Positions 18,212-27,030 of a stretch of DNA of 64,000 nucleotides are shown here, in pieces. This stretch comes from Flavobacterium sp. MFBS3-15. Lineage in GTDB: Bacteria; Bacteroidota; Bacteroidia; Flavobacteriales; Flavobacteriaceae. The stretch covers positions 1 through 64,000 of the forward strand of contig NZ_JAPCHV010000017.1 in assembly GCF_026107645.2 (NCBI RefSeq), given 5' to 3'. Under the pieces are notes generated by a model. The model was not told where the DNA came from, searched no databases, and worked only from the letters and a program-made list of their open reading frames with translations. Position numbers and translations under genes: made by a program. Position 1 is the stretch's first letter, and every line of letters begins with the position of its first letter.

Positions 18212-18681
18212 AACATTGGTTAAGATTAATGAGACATTGGGTTTTATTGATCTATAGCCCTCAGGTTAGTTTGCCGACGTCTGAGGGTTATTTTTATGTA
18301 TACCGGTAAAGGAAAAAGATACCCGGCCTTTCCCTAACCAACTCGAAAATGGGAATACCAGTACTGGCCGGGCCTACTTAACTATGAAAAACTAAACCAT
18401 ACGTAAAACGATTTAAAAGTTAAACTACAACTTTTGCGAAACCCAATAAAAAAATAAGAAGTGCGCTAAGAATACAAGCTGAGGGTATAGAAGAAACCCC
18501 TAAAAAGGAGGCGTGGGTTTAAACTCAGCTTATTGCCATTGAGGTACTGGTATACCGTGCAACAATAAGTGAGCCCACGCCGTATGGCGTGAGCATTTGC
18601 ACTTATCTTCCCGTTGCAAAAATTACCAGTTTTCAATGGCGGGATTCAAAGCGAATGCTTCTTATAATTATAGAAGTTTCG
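18212..18681 (-). promoter_or_regulatory. Long structured leader upstream of susC
   Basis: The interval between the promoter at 18682-18712 and the susC start has no convincing gene but several stable inverted repeats: CCCTCAG/CTGAGGG near 18258-18288; CCCGGCC (18322-18328) with GGCCGGG (18366-18372), enclosing a second stem and followed on the minus strand by a short T run; and a nested structure with outer arms GTGCAA/TTGCAC (18557-18562, 18597-18602) and inner arms CACGCC/GGCGTG (18576-18591). Short frames of 20-45 codons exist but have no family resemblance. This could be an attenuating leader of the susC operon or a separate small RNA; the sequence alone cannot tell. Confidence 0.45.
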
Positions 18682-18712
18682 CAAATTTAATAAAAGGAAT
18701 ACTGTTCCCAAA
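18682..18712 (-). promoter_or_regulatory. Bacteroidetes-type promoter for the susC transcript
   Basis: On the minus strand TTTG (18712-18709), a 19 bp spacer and TAAATTTG (18689-18682) match the Bacteroidetes sigma-ABfr consensus TTTG-N19-TAnnTTTG exactly. Transcription should start near 18675 and leave a leader of about 465 nt. Confidence 0.65.
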
Positions 18713-18730
18713 TCAAATATATTAAAAAAT

Positions 18731-18762
18731 AATCGGTACGCCAAACCGTACCGATTATTTTT
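18731..18762. terminator. Bidirectional hairpin terminator
   Basis: Perfect ten-base arms AATCGGTACG and CGTACCGATT around CCAAAC, followed by ATTTTTT on the + strand and by an AT-rich T run on the minus strand. It separates the susC promoter from the AT-rich defence-like island. Confidence 0.8.
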
Positions 18763-18770
18763 TCTACTTA

Positions 18771-19082
18771 TTGTTAATTGCATTTGTGAAAAAAGAGTTA
18801 GAAGAAAATATTAAATTTAGAATTGCTGCAAGTTTACGTAAGCTTATCAATTGTGAAGACATTGAACTTCTTTCTGATAGTTATAATAAAATTGCTTTAG
18901 CTATTGACATGCGTAAAGGAACAGTATCTGATACATTTAATGCAAACTCAAAACCTAGTTCCTCCACTCTATTAATGATTATTAATGCAATGGGTTACTC
19001 ACTTTCAGATTTTGCAAAAATCTACGAATCAATGACAGAAGCTGAAATAAGAGAATTCAAAAAAATTAGACGAAAGAAGTAG
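18771..19082 (+). CDS. Small HTH (Cro/C1-like) DNA-binding protein
   Basis: A 103-residue basic protein. A helix-turn-helix is likely in the middle: NKIALAIDMRKGTVSDTFNA followed by KPSSSTLLMIINAMGYSLSDF, the usual XRE five-helix layout. The start is uncertain, TTG at 18771 or GTG at 18786 (VKKELEEN). It is the first gene of a run of five + strand genes but is separated from the next by a terminator and 140 bp. It may be the local regulator of the island; the family assignment is by pattern only. Confidence 0.6.
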   Translation: MLIAFVKKELEENIKFRIAASLRKLINCEDIELLSDSYNKIALAIDMRKGTVSDTFNANSKPSSSTLLMIINAMGYSLSDFAKIYESMTEAEIREFKKIRRKK

Positions 19083-19094
19083 TTGTTATATCAA

Positions 19095-19117
19095 AGGTGC
19101 GAGAGCATCTTTTTTTG
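19095..19117 (+). terminator. Terminator after the small HTH gene
   Basis: AGGTGC pairs with GCATCT (one G-T wobble) around GAGA and is followed by seven T residues. Confidence 0.75.
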
Positions 19118-19224
19118 TTTAGCGTAAATACCTATTAATGGGTATTTAAACAATTCTTTAAAAGAGGTATTTTATATAATCAAATATTTAACTTTCACTT
19201 TATTATTATGACTTATCAATCAAT

Positions 19225-20187
19225 ATGAAAAAAGATGAAAATTATTCATGTCTATTTTTTTATAATATTCATGGACTTATTTGCGATAATATTGAAATTC
19301 AATTATCGGAGCTTCACAATCTCTATATAAGTTTTGACGAAAATAAAATTCATAGATTTTTTAATGAAATCGTCAGAACTATTACTGGTACAGCCCAATA
19401 TGATTTGGCAATTTCGTCAAAGAAATTTGTTTGGTCAGAATTTGTTTTTCCCAAAACGGAAAATTATGATAGAACACATGCATGGTTCCTTAAAGCCTCA
19501 ACTATAGCAAGTAATGCATTTTGGCTTGTTAAGGATAATGCGATTCGATTTAATACTGGACATTTATCCTATGGTGATGATAGTCAAATTACAGTAAAAT
19601 CAAACACTGTTAGTTCCCACTATTCAAATTGTTTGGGTAACAAGAGTGATACAAATTATTCACAAAACGAAATAATAAAAGCGTTAAAATATTTCGATTT
19701 TTTATTTAATATTACCCTTAATAAAATAGGTGGCTCTCTCGACCACACAGGGGCTGAAGCAAATCGGATAAATCGAGCATATTATTTTATTGATTTAGCA
19801 AGAAAAACGTATGATATAGGTACTAAAGTATCATTACATTGTTCTGCACTTGAATGCCTTTTCTCTGTAGCTACGACTGAGCTTAGACATCGTTTATCAG
19901 AAACTATAGCAAATTTTTTAGGCGAAGAGTATGAAGAAAAAAGGAACTTATATGAACAAATTAAAGAAATATATGATCTTAGATCTTCAGTTACTCATGG
20001 ATCTGGAATTAATAAAAAATTATTCAAAAATAATGAGGAAAGCCTAAATAGGATAGGTATGAATTGTGATAATATCGTTCGTGACTGCCTATCCAAGATT
20101 ATTAATGACGGAGAATTAAAAAAAATATACTTTGAAAATAATAATGAAACAATCAACAACTATTTCACAGAGCTTATTTTTAAATAA
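19225..20187 (+). CDS. Apea-like HEPN domain protein
   Basis: This 320-residue protein has an unrecognised N-terminal half (about 1-170) and a C-terminal HEPN domain of the Apea-like type: SLHCSALECLFSV (203-215), RHRLSETIANFLG, then YEQIKEIYDLRSSVTHGSG with the R253-x4-H258 motif. HEPN domains usually cut RNA, often in toxin or abortive-infection systems. It is AT-rich and lies in a same-strand cluster with a PD-(D/E)XK-like protein, an AbiGi-like protein and a second HEPN protein, which suggests phage defence; that role is inference. Confidence 0.75.
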   Translation: MKKDENYSCLFFYNIHGLICDNIEIQLSELHNLYISFDENKIHRFFNEIVRTITGTAQYDLAISSKKFVWSEFVFPKTENYDRTHAWFLKASTIASNAFWLVKDNAIRFNTGHLSYGDDSQITVKSNTVSSHYSNCLGNKSDTNYSQNEIIKALKYFDFLFNITLNKIGGSLDHTGAEANRINRAYYFIDLARKTYDIGTKVSLHCSALECLFSVATTELRHRLSETIANFLGEEYEEKRNLYEQIKEIYDLRSSVTHGSGINKKLFKNNEESLNRIGMNCDNIVRDCLSKIINDGELKKIYFENNNETINNYFTELIFK

Positions 20188-20215
20188 TTACTCTTCCCTA
20201 AGAAGTCTGTAACTA

Positions 20216-21196
20216 ATGATTAAAATAATTGACGATCAAAAGACTATCAAAATCCTTCAAAATAGATTTCATCAAAGGCTATTTGAATTACTTCCTGAAA
20301 CAGAATATGCTTTTGTTGGGTTCCCTGCTGGCAGTTTCAGAGATAACATACACTATTCTTCAGATTTACAAATTTGGACTTCCTTTCACGAAGAAGACAA
20401 TAGATTTTGGAATGGTTTCGGAGTTGGAAAGCCTGTATCAGAAAAGGGAATCTCCCTTGTGGGCGAGATTAATTTTCCCTTTAAAGGAATTAATAGAAGA
20501 ATTGCAGGTGTGTTTGCTGAAGATGAAAATGGAGAAATTTTAATTCTCCATCGAGGTAAAATTGGAGGTGGTACTAAAGGAGTTGGAAAAAAACTTTTTT
20601 TTAGAAAACATAATGGTGAGTTTATCACCGCTTGGGACGGTGGTCGGAAAACAGAATTCGCTCTTGTTGGAGAATTGGAGTCCGAGTTCTTCATCGAGCA
20701 AATTGCAGATTTTATTCACTCTATAAACAGGATAAAAAAAGGCACTCCCATAGAGTACAGTAACACTTTTTCTGAATTGAAAAATTTTAAATATTCAGAT
20801 GAAAAGTATGGAGTTTCAATTACCGAGAGCAATGAGCCAAAAATAATTAATAGAATTCACGGTATAGTTGTAAATGCATTAGCTGCAGAATTAGTTAAGC
20901 TAAAATATTCTATTGGAAAAGATCGAAATCGAGATCTTTTCATTCATTCTAAAAATAAGATTACGCATCTATTTGAAATAAAAACGACAATTTCTACTCA
21001 ATGCCTTTACTCAGCATTAGGACAATTGCTAATCTATAGTTTACCTATAAAAAATAGATTAAAATTATTTGCTGTTTTACCTAATAAACTGAGTGAAGAT
21101 GTAGAACTTCGATTTAATGAATCAGGCATTAATATACTATATTACAAATGGGAAAATAAAAAAGTTGTTTTCCCAAACCTTAAATCCATACTATAA
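20216..21196 (+). CDS. PD-(D/E)XK nuclease-like protein
   Basis: A 326-residue protein starting 28 bp after the HEPN gene. The C-terminal part has the pattern of a restriction-like nuclease core: a helix with E224, D240 in RDLFIHSK, E254-x-K256 in HLFEIKTT, and a following helix with glutamines (Q262, Q270 in SALGQLLIYS). The N-terminal 180 residues (WNGFGVGKP, INFPFKG, HRGKIGGGTKG) are not a family I can name; they might be a sensor or substrate-binding domain. The conserved acid pair and lysine point to a metal-dependent nuclease, as in type IV-like or Abi systems. Confidence 0.65.
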   Translation: MIKIIDDQKTIKILQNRFHQRLFELLPETEYAFVGFPAGSFRDNIHYSSDLQIWTSFHEEDNRFWNGFGVGKPVSEKGISLVGEINFPFKGINRRIAGVFAEDENGEILILHRGKIGGGTKGVGKKLFFRKHNGEFITAWDGGRKTEFALVGELESEFFIEQIADFIHSINRIKKGTPIEYSNTFSELKNFKYSDEKYGVSITESNEPKIINRIHGIVVNALAAELVKLKYSIGKDRNRDLFIHSKNKITHLFEIKTTISTQCLYSALGQLLIYSLPIKNRLKLFAVLPNKLSEDVELRFNESGINILYYKWENKKVVFPNLKSIL

Positions 21197-21209
21197 TTAA
21201 AGCCATTAT

Positions 21210-21905
21210 ATGAATTCAACATTAGTAAAAATTCTAAAAGCACGAGAAGACTTATCCGATTATTTATTTCATTTTACTTCCGGAGCAACTGCAGAAAGGA
21301 CCTTGGCTAAGATTGTTGAAGCCAATTCACTTATAGACATTAAAAACAAGGGTGTCTTTTGTTTTACCGAAGCTCCTTTAACAGCTTTGCCGGAAATGTT
21401 TAAAATATTTGACAGCTACCGCAGCCCTATGTACGCACCTTATGGAATTGCAGTAAAAAAAGATTACTTATTTGGGATTGGTGGAAGACCGGTCATCTAC
21501 GGATTAATGGATGAGAAAGAGCATCTAAGTGAAGAAATTCAGTGGCGATTTGAAGATATAAAACCTGATGTAAAAGATTTCTCTTGGCTCCGTGAGTGGA
21601 GAATTAAAGGTACGACTCTTCAAATAGATTCAGAGAATTTTTTCATCATTACTAAGCACAAATCAGAATTGGAGGATCATATGTTTAATCCAGAAGATGT
21701 GATTGATGTTGTGTTTGATGGTTGTGTAGCCGATGGGGGATTTATGGGGGATGCAACTGGAGTAACTGCCAGGAGATTTAAAGGAATTTCAATTGAAGAA
21801 TTGGAACAATTGGAATCAATGAGTAAGAATGAAATCGATAAGATCTTAGCTTCACAAAGTTTTGACGATACCGGCGGTGTTTATTTAGGAGGTTTTATAT
21901 TATAG
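21210..21905 (+). CDS. AbiGi-like protein (putative abortive-infection component)
   Basis: This 231-residue protein starts 13 bp after the nuclease-like gene. Motifs DYLFHFTSG (17-25), GVFCFTEAPLTAL and YGIAVKKDYLFGIGGRPVIYG resemble the AbiGi family of phage-resistance proteins, which often sit in two-gene abortive-infection loci. The C-terminal half (WLREWRIKG, NPEDVIDVVFDG) also recalls DUF2971-type proteins. No membrane segment is seen. The assignment is by recognised pattern, not alignment. Tight spacing to both neighbours suggests co-expression with the nuclease-like protein. Confidence 0.5.
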   Translation: MNSTLVKILKAREDLSDYLFHFTSGATAERTLAKIVEANSLIDIKNKGVFCFTEAPLTALPEMFKIFDSYRSPMYAPYGIAVKKDYLFGIGGRPVIYGLMDEKEHLSEEIQWRFEDIKPDVKDFSWLREWRIKGTTLQIDSENFFIITKHKSELEDHMFNPEDVIDVVFDGCVADGGFMGDATGVTARRFKGISIEELEQLESMSKNEIDKILASQSFDDTGGVYLGGFIL

Positions 21906-21953
21906 CTATCAGTTATCTCTAATAGTTTTATCCGAAATTAAATAAATTGAAAA

Positions 21954-23348
21954 ATGAAAAATGTGGTAAGTGTTTACGCCCGTGAGATAGACTTTGATCT
22001 AGAGTTAAATATTGAGTTTTTGGGTGTTAGAATGATAACAGGAGCTGGTAAAGAATTGTTAGGTAAACATAATAAAGAGGTAGCATCTGATACCCCTCAC
22101 TTAGTAATAATTCTTCAAAATCACTTAGAGGTATATGAATCAGTAAACGATGGCGCAGCATATTCCCGACCTAAGCTTTTAATTGCCTTTGGTGTATTAT
22201 CCTTTTTTACTCAGGAAGTGTTTACACCATTTGAAACAATTATGTGTTTATCCTATGTTGGAGACTATACGGAAGAGTTTGAAGAAAGATTTTTATATGA
22301 GGGAGTCGATTTGCTTAAAGATTTTCATGATTTCAAAGTAAGTATAGACACTAACAATGATAATGAGTTTATTTATTCAATTTTAGATAGATGGAGAAAG
22401 GGGCTTTATTTGGAAAATGAAAGTGCTGAAAATATGCTTTACGATGACGAGACACTGCTTTCATATTTTCACATTTTGGAAATGTTAACTACCAAATATG
22501 AAGATAAGCAAAAGTCAGATATTAAGATCCAAATAAACGAATTTTCGAAGTCCCTCTATGAAGAAGTTTTTTTATTTGAAGGCAACCATTTAAATAATGA
22601 AGTCAATATAAAGCGTAGACTTCTTCAAGGACTAATCTTACCAGATTTGTCTGTTAGTAGCAAGATTTTTTATATGTTTAAAGAACAAGGAATTCTTACT
22701 TATCGTTTAAAATCTTTTATTAGTGAGTTTGTAAAAGACAGGAATTTGGTTGCGCATGGCGGACAAGTATATCAAGACAGAGTAATTTTCCCAGTACCAC
22801 CATTTTTCCCACTGATTAAGAATAGTAAATATCCTAAAGAATTTTATAGGATTCTAACGGCAAAAGCAATAGCAACTTATATAGGTTTAGATATTTATTC
22901 TGGTGAATGGGAAGAAGTTGCCAAAAATATTATTCCAACACTTGAAGAATTAAAACAATTTCAAAATGAAGGGAAATATATTGCTTTAACAAATAAAGAA
23001 TTTTGTGCAGGAAAAATAAATGATATTACTCCTTTGGTTATTAGTCACTATTTGATCTTAAAGAAAATTAGACCAAAGGAAGCATTAAAAATTTTAACAC
23101 CTTTTATTTATAATTATACAGCAAGTGAGGAAGAAACATTTATGATTATTTGGGTTGTAATAATTATCTTGGAGATACTTGATCAAGGTGAACTAAGAGA
23201 AAAATGTATCGAGATTATTAGAGTTGCGGAGCAAAACAACTGGCATCCAAGTTTTTTTAAAATGAGAGATGAAATGTATACATTGGAGTATTTAGGCTTT
23301 GAAATAAAACAATTTAAGGAGCTAATAAAAACCGGAGTTATCCGATAA
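21954..23348 (+). CDS. HEPN-motif protein, 464 residues
   Basis: An AT-rich gene 48 bp after the AbiGi-like gene. The central region has long helices, including HILEMLTTKYEDKQ (173-186) and RLKSFISEFVKDRNLVAHGG, with R263-x4-H268 matching the HEPN R-x4-6-H motif. The N-terminal 140 residues and the C-terminal part after about 290 (helical, with a hydrophobic stretch IIWVVIIILEILD near 420) are unrecognised. It is the second HEPN-type protein in the cluster. Function unknown; an RNase effector or structural HEPN partner are both possible. Confidence 0.6.
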   Translation: MKNVVSVYAREIDFDLELNIEFLGVRMITGAGKELLGKHNKEVASDTPHLVIILQNHLEVYESVNDGAAYSRPKLLIAFGVLSFFTQEVFTPFETIMCLSYVGDYTEEFEERFLYEGVDLLKDFHDFKVSIDTNNDNEFIYSILDRWRKGLYLENESAENMLYDDETLLSYFHILEMLTTKYEDKQKSDIKIQINEFSKSLYEEVFLFEGNHLNNEVNIKRRLLQGLILPDLSVSSKIFYMFKEQGILTYRLKSFISEFVKDRNLVAHGGQVYQDRVIFPVPPFFPLIKNSKYPKEFYRILTAKAIATYIGLDIYSGEWEEVAKNIIPTLEELKQFQNEGKYIALTNKEFCAGKINDITPLVISHYLILKKIRPKEALKILTPFIYNYTASEEETFMIIWVVIIILEILDQGELREKCIEIIRVAEQNNWHPSFFKMRDEMYTLEYLGFEIKQFKELIKTGVIR

Positions 23349-23376
23349 CTGAGTTTGATCTAAATAAAGTTACATT

Positions 23377-25059
23377 TTACTTAAATTTAACTTCCGCCAT
23401 CTCCTTCCTGATCTTTGCACTAAAGAAGTTTGGTGAAATACCGGTTCTCGCCTTAAAAGCTGTTACAAAACTTTGCGTAGTTCCAAAGCCGGCTTCCTTA
23501 GCGAGTGCCTCATGGGTAAACATACGTTTGTGCTTATCGGTCTTTAGCTGCTCAATAACATAGTCTATCTTCAGGTCATTTATGTATTCCGTAAAGCTTT
23601 TGCCGTAACAGTGCAAAATGACATCTGATACATAATGTACATTTGTTTCCAGATACACCGCCATTGAGGCACGCGTAATGTTGGGCTCCAGGTACCGCAT
23701 AGACTGTCTCCATTTCTCTAAGCGAAACAGGATTTTATCTACTGTTTCCTGCGGGATATTTAGTTCTTTGGGTGCGTCGCTAACAGGTTTACCTGTAGGT
23801 TTTTTATTTTCCATCAATTCACGGAAAATGCGGTTGCGCCTGCGGTGCCTGTACAACGCCATTGCAAGTAAAATGATAACTATAGCCAGGCAAACGGATC
23901 CTGCAATTAATATTTTCTTATGAGCCATCTCCTGGCTGAGCTGCTTCTCAATATTCTCTTTTTCCTGCCGGAGCTCCACCGTATCATAATTGACATGGAT
24001 GTTGTCGTACAATTTATCATGGGTAACCCTTAAAATACTGTCGGCGACCAATAACCGGTCTACATAATACAGTACTTTTTTCAGCTCCCCTTTCTTCTTA
24101 TAATAATCAATCAATAATTCGAAACTCTCCCTGAGATCAGGCCGGATATAATCGTTATCGATCAGTGCCTGGTCAACATGTTTTAAGTACGGTACGCTTT
24201 CCCGGCGTCGCTTCAAATCCCAAAGGCTCTTACCGATATAAAAATTAGCCACTGCGACATTACCATGGTCTTTATTGTCCTTGATTTCGGGTATGGATTT
24301 TTTGAGATGTTCAATAGCCGTGGCATAATTCTCCCTGAAATATTCATTCACGCCCTGCAGGTGAAGGAAATAGGCGTCCATAGTATGGTTGTTCAGATCG
24401 TTGGCTGCAGCGTTGCCTTGCCGAACCATCTCCAAGGATTTTCCATAGTCGCCGGCCTTGTTGTAAACTAAACCTAAAGAATGCAAAGTATTGAGATAAG
24501 CCCTGGAATTTGTGTCCTTAAAATATTGAAGGCAGGAATTAAAGAGCTTGATAGCCTCCTCATTTTTGCCCAAATAATACTTCACGTGGGCGATATTGTA
24601 CGTGAGCTTATATTTTAAATACTCATCCCTTGATTTTTCAATATAGGGTTTGGCAATGAGATAATTCTCCAAAGCCAGCTCATGCCGTTTAAGGGCATAG
24701 AAAGCAATTCCTTTTGAAAGGTAGGCTGATCCTATTAATTTATTATCACCTGATTGCTTAGCCGCGTAAACCATGCTGTCGGTATAAATGGTGGCCATGT
24801 GTTCATCGGCATAATCAGCATAGTTTTTATAACCTGTTGCAATAAGTTCCCAGTCTTTGGCTGCCTTTGCGTTAACCAGGAATGCCTGCAGGTATATTTT
24901 CTGCCGGGCAGGCTGTTCTTTAGAGTTACTTATCGCGGCGAACAGGTATTTAAAATCTCTTTTTTTTAAAGAGTCCTGCTCAGACGCCCCAATGGACTGC
25001 TTGGAAGCAATGATAAAAATACAGAATGAGAGTAGAATAGATATGCGACTGATTGCCAT
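23377..25059 (-). CDS. TPR/AraC-type membrane-spanning transcriptional regulator
   Basis: This 560-residue protein has a signal peptide (about 1-25), a periplasmic array of TPR-like helical repeats (about 30-340, with SAYLSKGIAFYALKRHELAL and NTLHSLGLVYNKAGDYGKSL as clear units), one membrane helix (about 373-395, ILIAGSVCLAIVIILLAMAL), and a cytoplasmic C-terminal AraC-type double helix-turn-helix (EALAKEAGFGTTQSFVTAFK, then TGISPNFFSAKIRK). Such one-protein sensors are common in Bacteroidetes. It is convergent with the defence-like cluster and divergent from the lipoprotein gene at 25376, which it may control. Confidence 0.85.
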   Translation of the reverse strand: MAISRISILLSFCIFIIASKQSIGASEQDSLKKRDFKYLFAAISNSKEQPARQKIYLQAFLVNAKAAKDWELIATGYKNYADYADEHMATIYTDSMVYAAKQSGDNKLIGSAYLSKGIAFYALKRHELALENYLIAKPYIEKSRDEYLKYKLTYNIAHVKYYLGKNEEAIKLFNSCLQYFKDTNSRAYLNTLHSLGLVYNKAGDYGKSLEMVRQGNAAANDLNNHTMDAYFLHLQGVNEYFRENYATAIEHLKKSIPEIKDNKDHGNVAVANFYIGKSLWDLKRRRESVPYLKHVDQALIDNDYIRPDLRESFELLIDYYKKKGELKKVLYYVDRLLVADSILRVTHDKLYDNIHVNYDTVELRQEKENIEKQLSQEMAHKKILIAGSVCLAIVIILLAMALYRHRRRNRIFRELMENKKPTGKPVSDAPKELNIPQETVDKILFRLEKWRQSMRYLEPNITRASMAVYLETNVHYVSDVILHCYGKSFTEYINDLKIDYVIEQLKTDKHKRMFTHEALAKEAGFGTTQSFVTAFKARTGISPNFFSAKIRKEMAEVKFK

Positions 25060-25375
25060 TTATCGAAACGGTAATTTAATTCTAAGCAATTTATTTAAAA
25101 CACAGCGCTAGTAAATTCTATGTAAAGTTTGGGTAAATCAAAAATAGCCAATATCCCAGTTTTCACTTCTCATTTAACACATTTTAAGACTGTGAATTTT
25201 CAGAAAATCCATAGTGAGATTTCAGAATCCACAGCCTAATGCGCTTGCCACGCCTCAGCAATGCCCATAGCTTTGTTTCGAATTCACAAGCCAAGGGTTG
25301 CCTGCAGCCCACCCAGTTTGTCATCCGGATGAATGAACTGATTAAAACGAATCAGTCACATTTAAACACGAAAAA
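25060..25375. other. Intergenic region between divergent genes
   Basis: No gene seen. It should hold the promoters of the TPR/AraC regulator and of the lipoprotein gene. A small inverted repeat CTGATT/AATCAG lies near 25337-25354, close before the lipoprotein start; no consensus promoter was convincing. Confidence 0.4.
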
Positions 25376-26080
25376 ATGAAAATTGTAAACTTAATCCCGA
25401 TGGGCCTCTTATCGGTTATTCTGTTCGCATGTACAAACGAAACCGATCAACTGAATAGCATTTATAATAAATCAGATACATACTTCAAGAAGCTTGGCAA
25501 TAGTGCCGGTAACGGAGCGAATCCTTATGATGGTATTGGACAATCCTACAGAAACGCATTGTTACTTTATAAGGCAGGCGTTCACACACCAGACAATTAC
25601 GAAGATATCGTGCTGCTTGTCCATTACCTGTTGGGCAGCATGCCTCCAATTACGGGAACGGCAACTATAACACAGCAGCAGTTATTAGCCGCGTGTATGA
25701 CTACCCCTGATATTGCACTCGAACAAGTTCTGCAAAGCCCTTCACTAAGTGAACCCGCGGTAACTATTTTATCAGACTTCTTTGACAACTTCAGCCATTG
25801 GGCAAGCGAACCATTCGGTAAAGCTTACAGCGATATTATTGCTATTGAAAACACTACGCTAAACTCTGCTACCTTGTCAGATGATGAGCAACGAATAATA
25901 CTTGCAGTCACTTCCATAACCCGTTACTCACTGCACCACTCTTGTTGTGAGGACACGGACTGGGGAAAATCAGTCGGTAATATTATTGCTGCACTGGCGG
26001 GTGCACTTGAAAGTAATCAGGCAGCTGTTGAATACCCACTAATTACAAGTATCGCCGGGTTGGAAAAAATACAATTGTAG
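25376..26080 (+). CDS. Hypothetical lipoprotein
   Basis: A 234-residue exported protein whose start MKIVNLIPMGLLSVILFAC is a lipoprotein signal with the cysteine at position 19. The mature part is mostly helical (YRNALLLYKAGVHTP, ITQQQLLAACMTTPDIALEQ) and no family was recognised. A strong terminator follows, and an AraC regulator gene starts just after. Surface location is expected, function unknown. Confidence 0.65.
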   Translation: MKIVNLIPMGLLSVILFACTNETDQLNSIYNKSDTYFKKLGNSAGNGANPYDGIGQSYRNALLLYKAGVHTPDNYEDIVLLVHYLLGSMPPITGTATITQQQLLAACMTTPDIALEQVLQSPSLSEPAVTILSDFFDNFSHWASEPFGKAYSDIIAIENTTLNSATLSDDEQRIILAVTSITRYSLHHSCCEDTDWGKSVGNIIAALAGALESNQAAVEYPLITSIAGLEKIQL

Positions 26081-26088
26081 TACTGTTT

Positions 26089-26115
26089 AAAGCCCGCGGG
26101 ATACCGTCGGGCTTT
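26089..26115 (+). terminator. Terminator after the lipoprotein gene
   Basis: AAAGCCCG and CGGGCTTT form a perfect eight-base stem; the loop is 11 nt and TATAAT follows. Confidence 0.7.
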
Positions 26116-26129
26116 ATAATTCATTGCAT

Positions 26130-26966
26130 ATGGAAGATATAGCAGACAAGTTCCCGGCAGAAGTGCATTTCTATACCGGAACGGATAATCAGGTTAAAAA
26201 CGATAGGGTTAACTGTAGCGGAAATTTCCTCTTCATTTTTGTCAGGTCAGGGGTTTTCAGAGCCATGATCGACGGGAATAAAATTTCCTGCACTTCTAAT
26301 GAACTAGTTGTAGCATTATGCCGGCACTATTACCAAGTGCTGAGTTACAATAGAAAAATGGCCTGCTATTTTGTAAAGGTCCAATGGCAGTTTATAACAG
26401 ACATAAAAATGTCCGGCCAATTTATAGAAGTGTTGGTTAGCAAGCAGAGTATTAAAATTTTGCCCGATTTGTTTGATGCGAAGGTCCTAGCGCGGATAAT
26501 GAAACTGCTCCACTATTATTACCAAACTTCTACAAATCCGAACCGGTTTCCGCAGGCATCTTTTACCGCAGCGTTGAGCCTGCTGATATTTCAGGCGGCC
26601 TGGCAGCAGGACACAAATTTGGCCAATACATCGTTCAACAGGAAAGAATTGCTTACCATGCAGTTCCTGAAACTACTGATTCAAAATTACAGGGAGCAGC
26701 ACAGCCCCGGATTTTATGCAAAGCAACTATTTGTAACAAGCGGCTACCTCAATAAAGCCGTGCGTGAGGTAACAGGAAAAACAGTTATAAAATGTATTAC
26801 AGAGGTACTTATCAGCGAAGCAAAATATTTACTGATGAGTTCACAACATTCAATCGAAACCATTAGCGAGCAACTGCACTTTACTTCTGCGGGGAGCTTC
26901 AGCAGGTTCTTTAAAAGGCAAACTGAGATAACGCCTATGGAATATAGAAAAGAATACGGTAAATAA
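26130..26966 (+). CDS. AraC family transcriptional regulator
   Basis: This protein of 278 residues has an N-terminal cupin-like sensor region (about 10-140) and a C-terminal AraC double helix-turn-helix (about 180-278), ending with SIETISEQLHFTSAGSFSRF and the signature TEITPMEYRKEYG. ATG at 26130 is preferred to the TTG two codons upstream. It is followed by rteC, so it marks the left flank of the recognised ICE core. Target genes are unknown. Confidence 0.85.
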   Translation: MEDIADKFPAEVHFYTGTDNQVKNDRVNCSGNFLFIFVRSGVFRAMIDGNKISCTSNELVVALCRHYYQVLSYNRKMACYFVKVQWQFITDIKMSGQFIEVLVSKQSIKILPDLFDAKVLARIMKLLHYYYQTSTNPNRFPQASFTAALSLLIFQAAWQQDTNLANTSFNRKELLTMQFLKLLIQNYREQHSPGFYAKQLFVTSGYLNKAVREVTGKTVIKCITEVLISEAKYLLMSSQHSIETISEQLHFTSAGSFSRFFKRQTEITPMEYRKEYGK

Positions 26967-27030
26967 CAGGCATGCACAGATAACAGTGCTTCATTATTGT
27001 CGGTGCACGGCTATATCAATTATTTGAGCT

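Noticed and set aside
18527..18620. Short minus-strand frames (20-45 codons) in the susC leader
   Set aside because: No ribosome-binding site or family pattern was convincing, and the segment is dominated by nested inverted repeats.
20229..20694. Alternative frames of about 100 codons on both strands within the PD-(D/E)XK-like gene
   Set aside because: They are out of frame with the longer gene and lack any recognisable motif.
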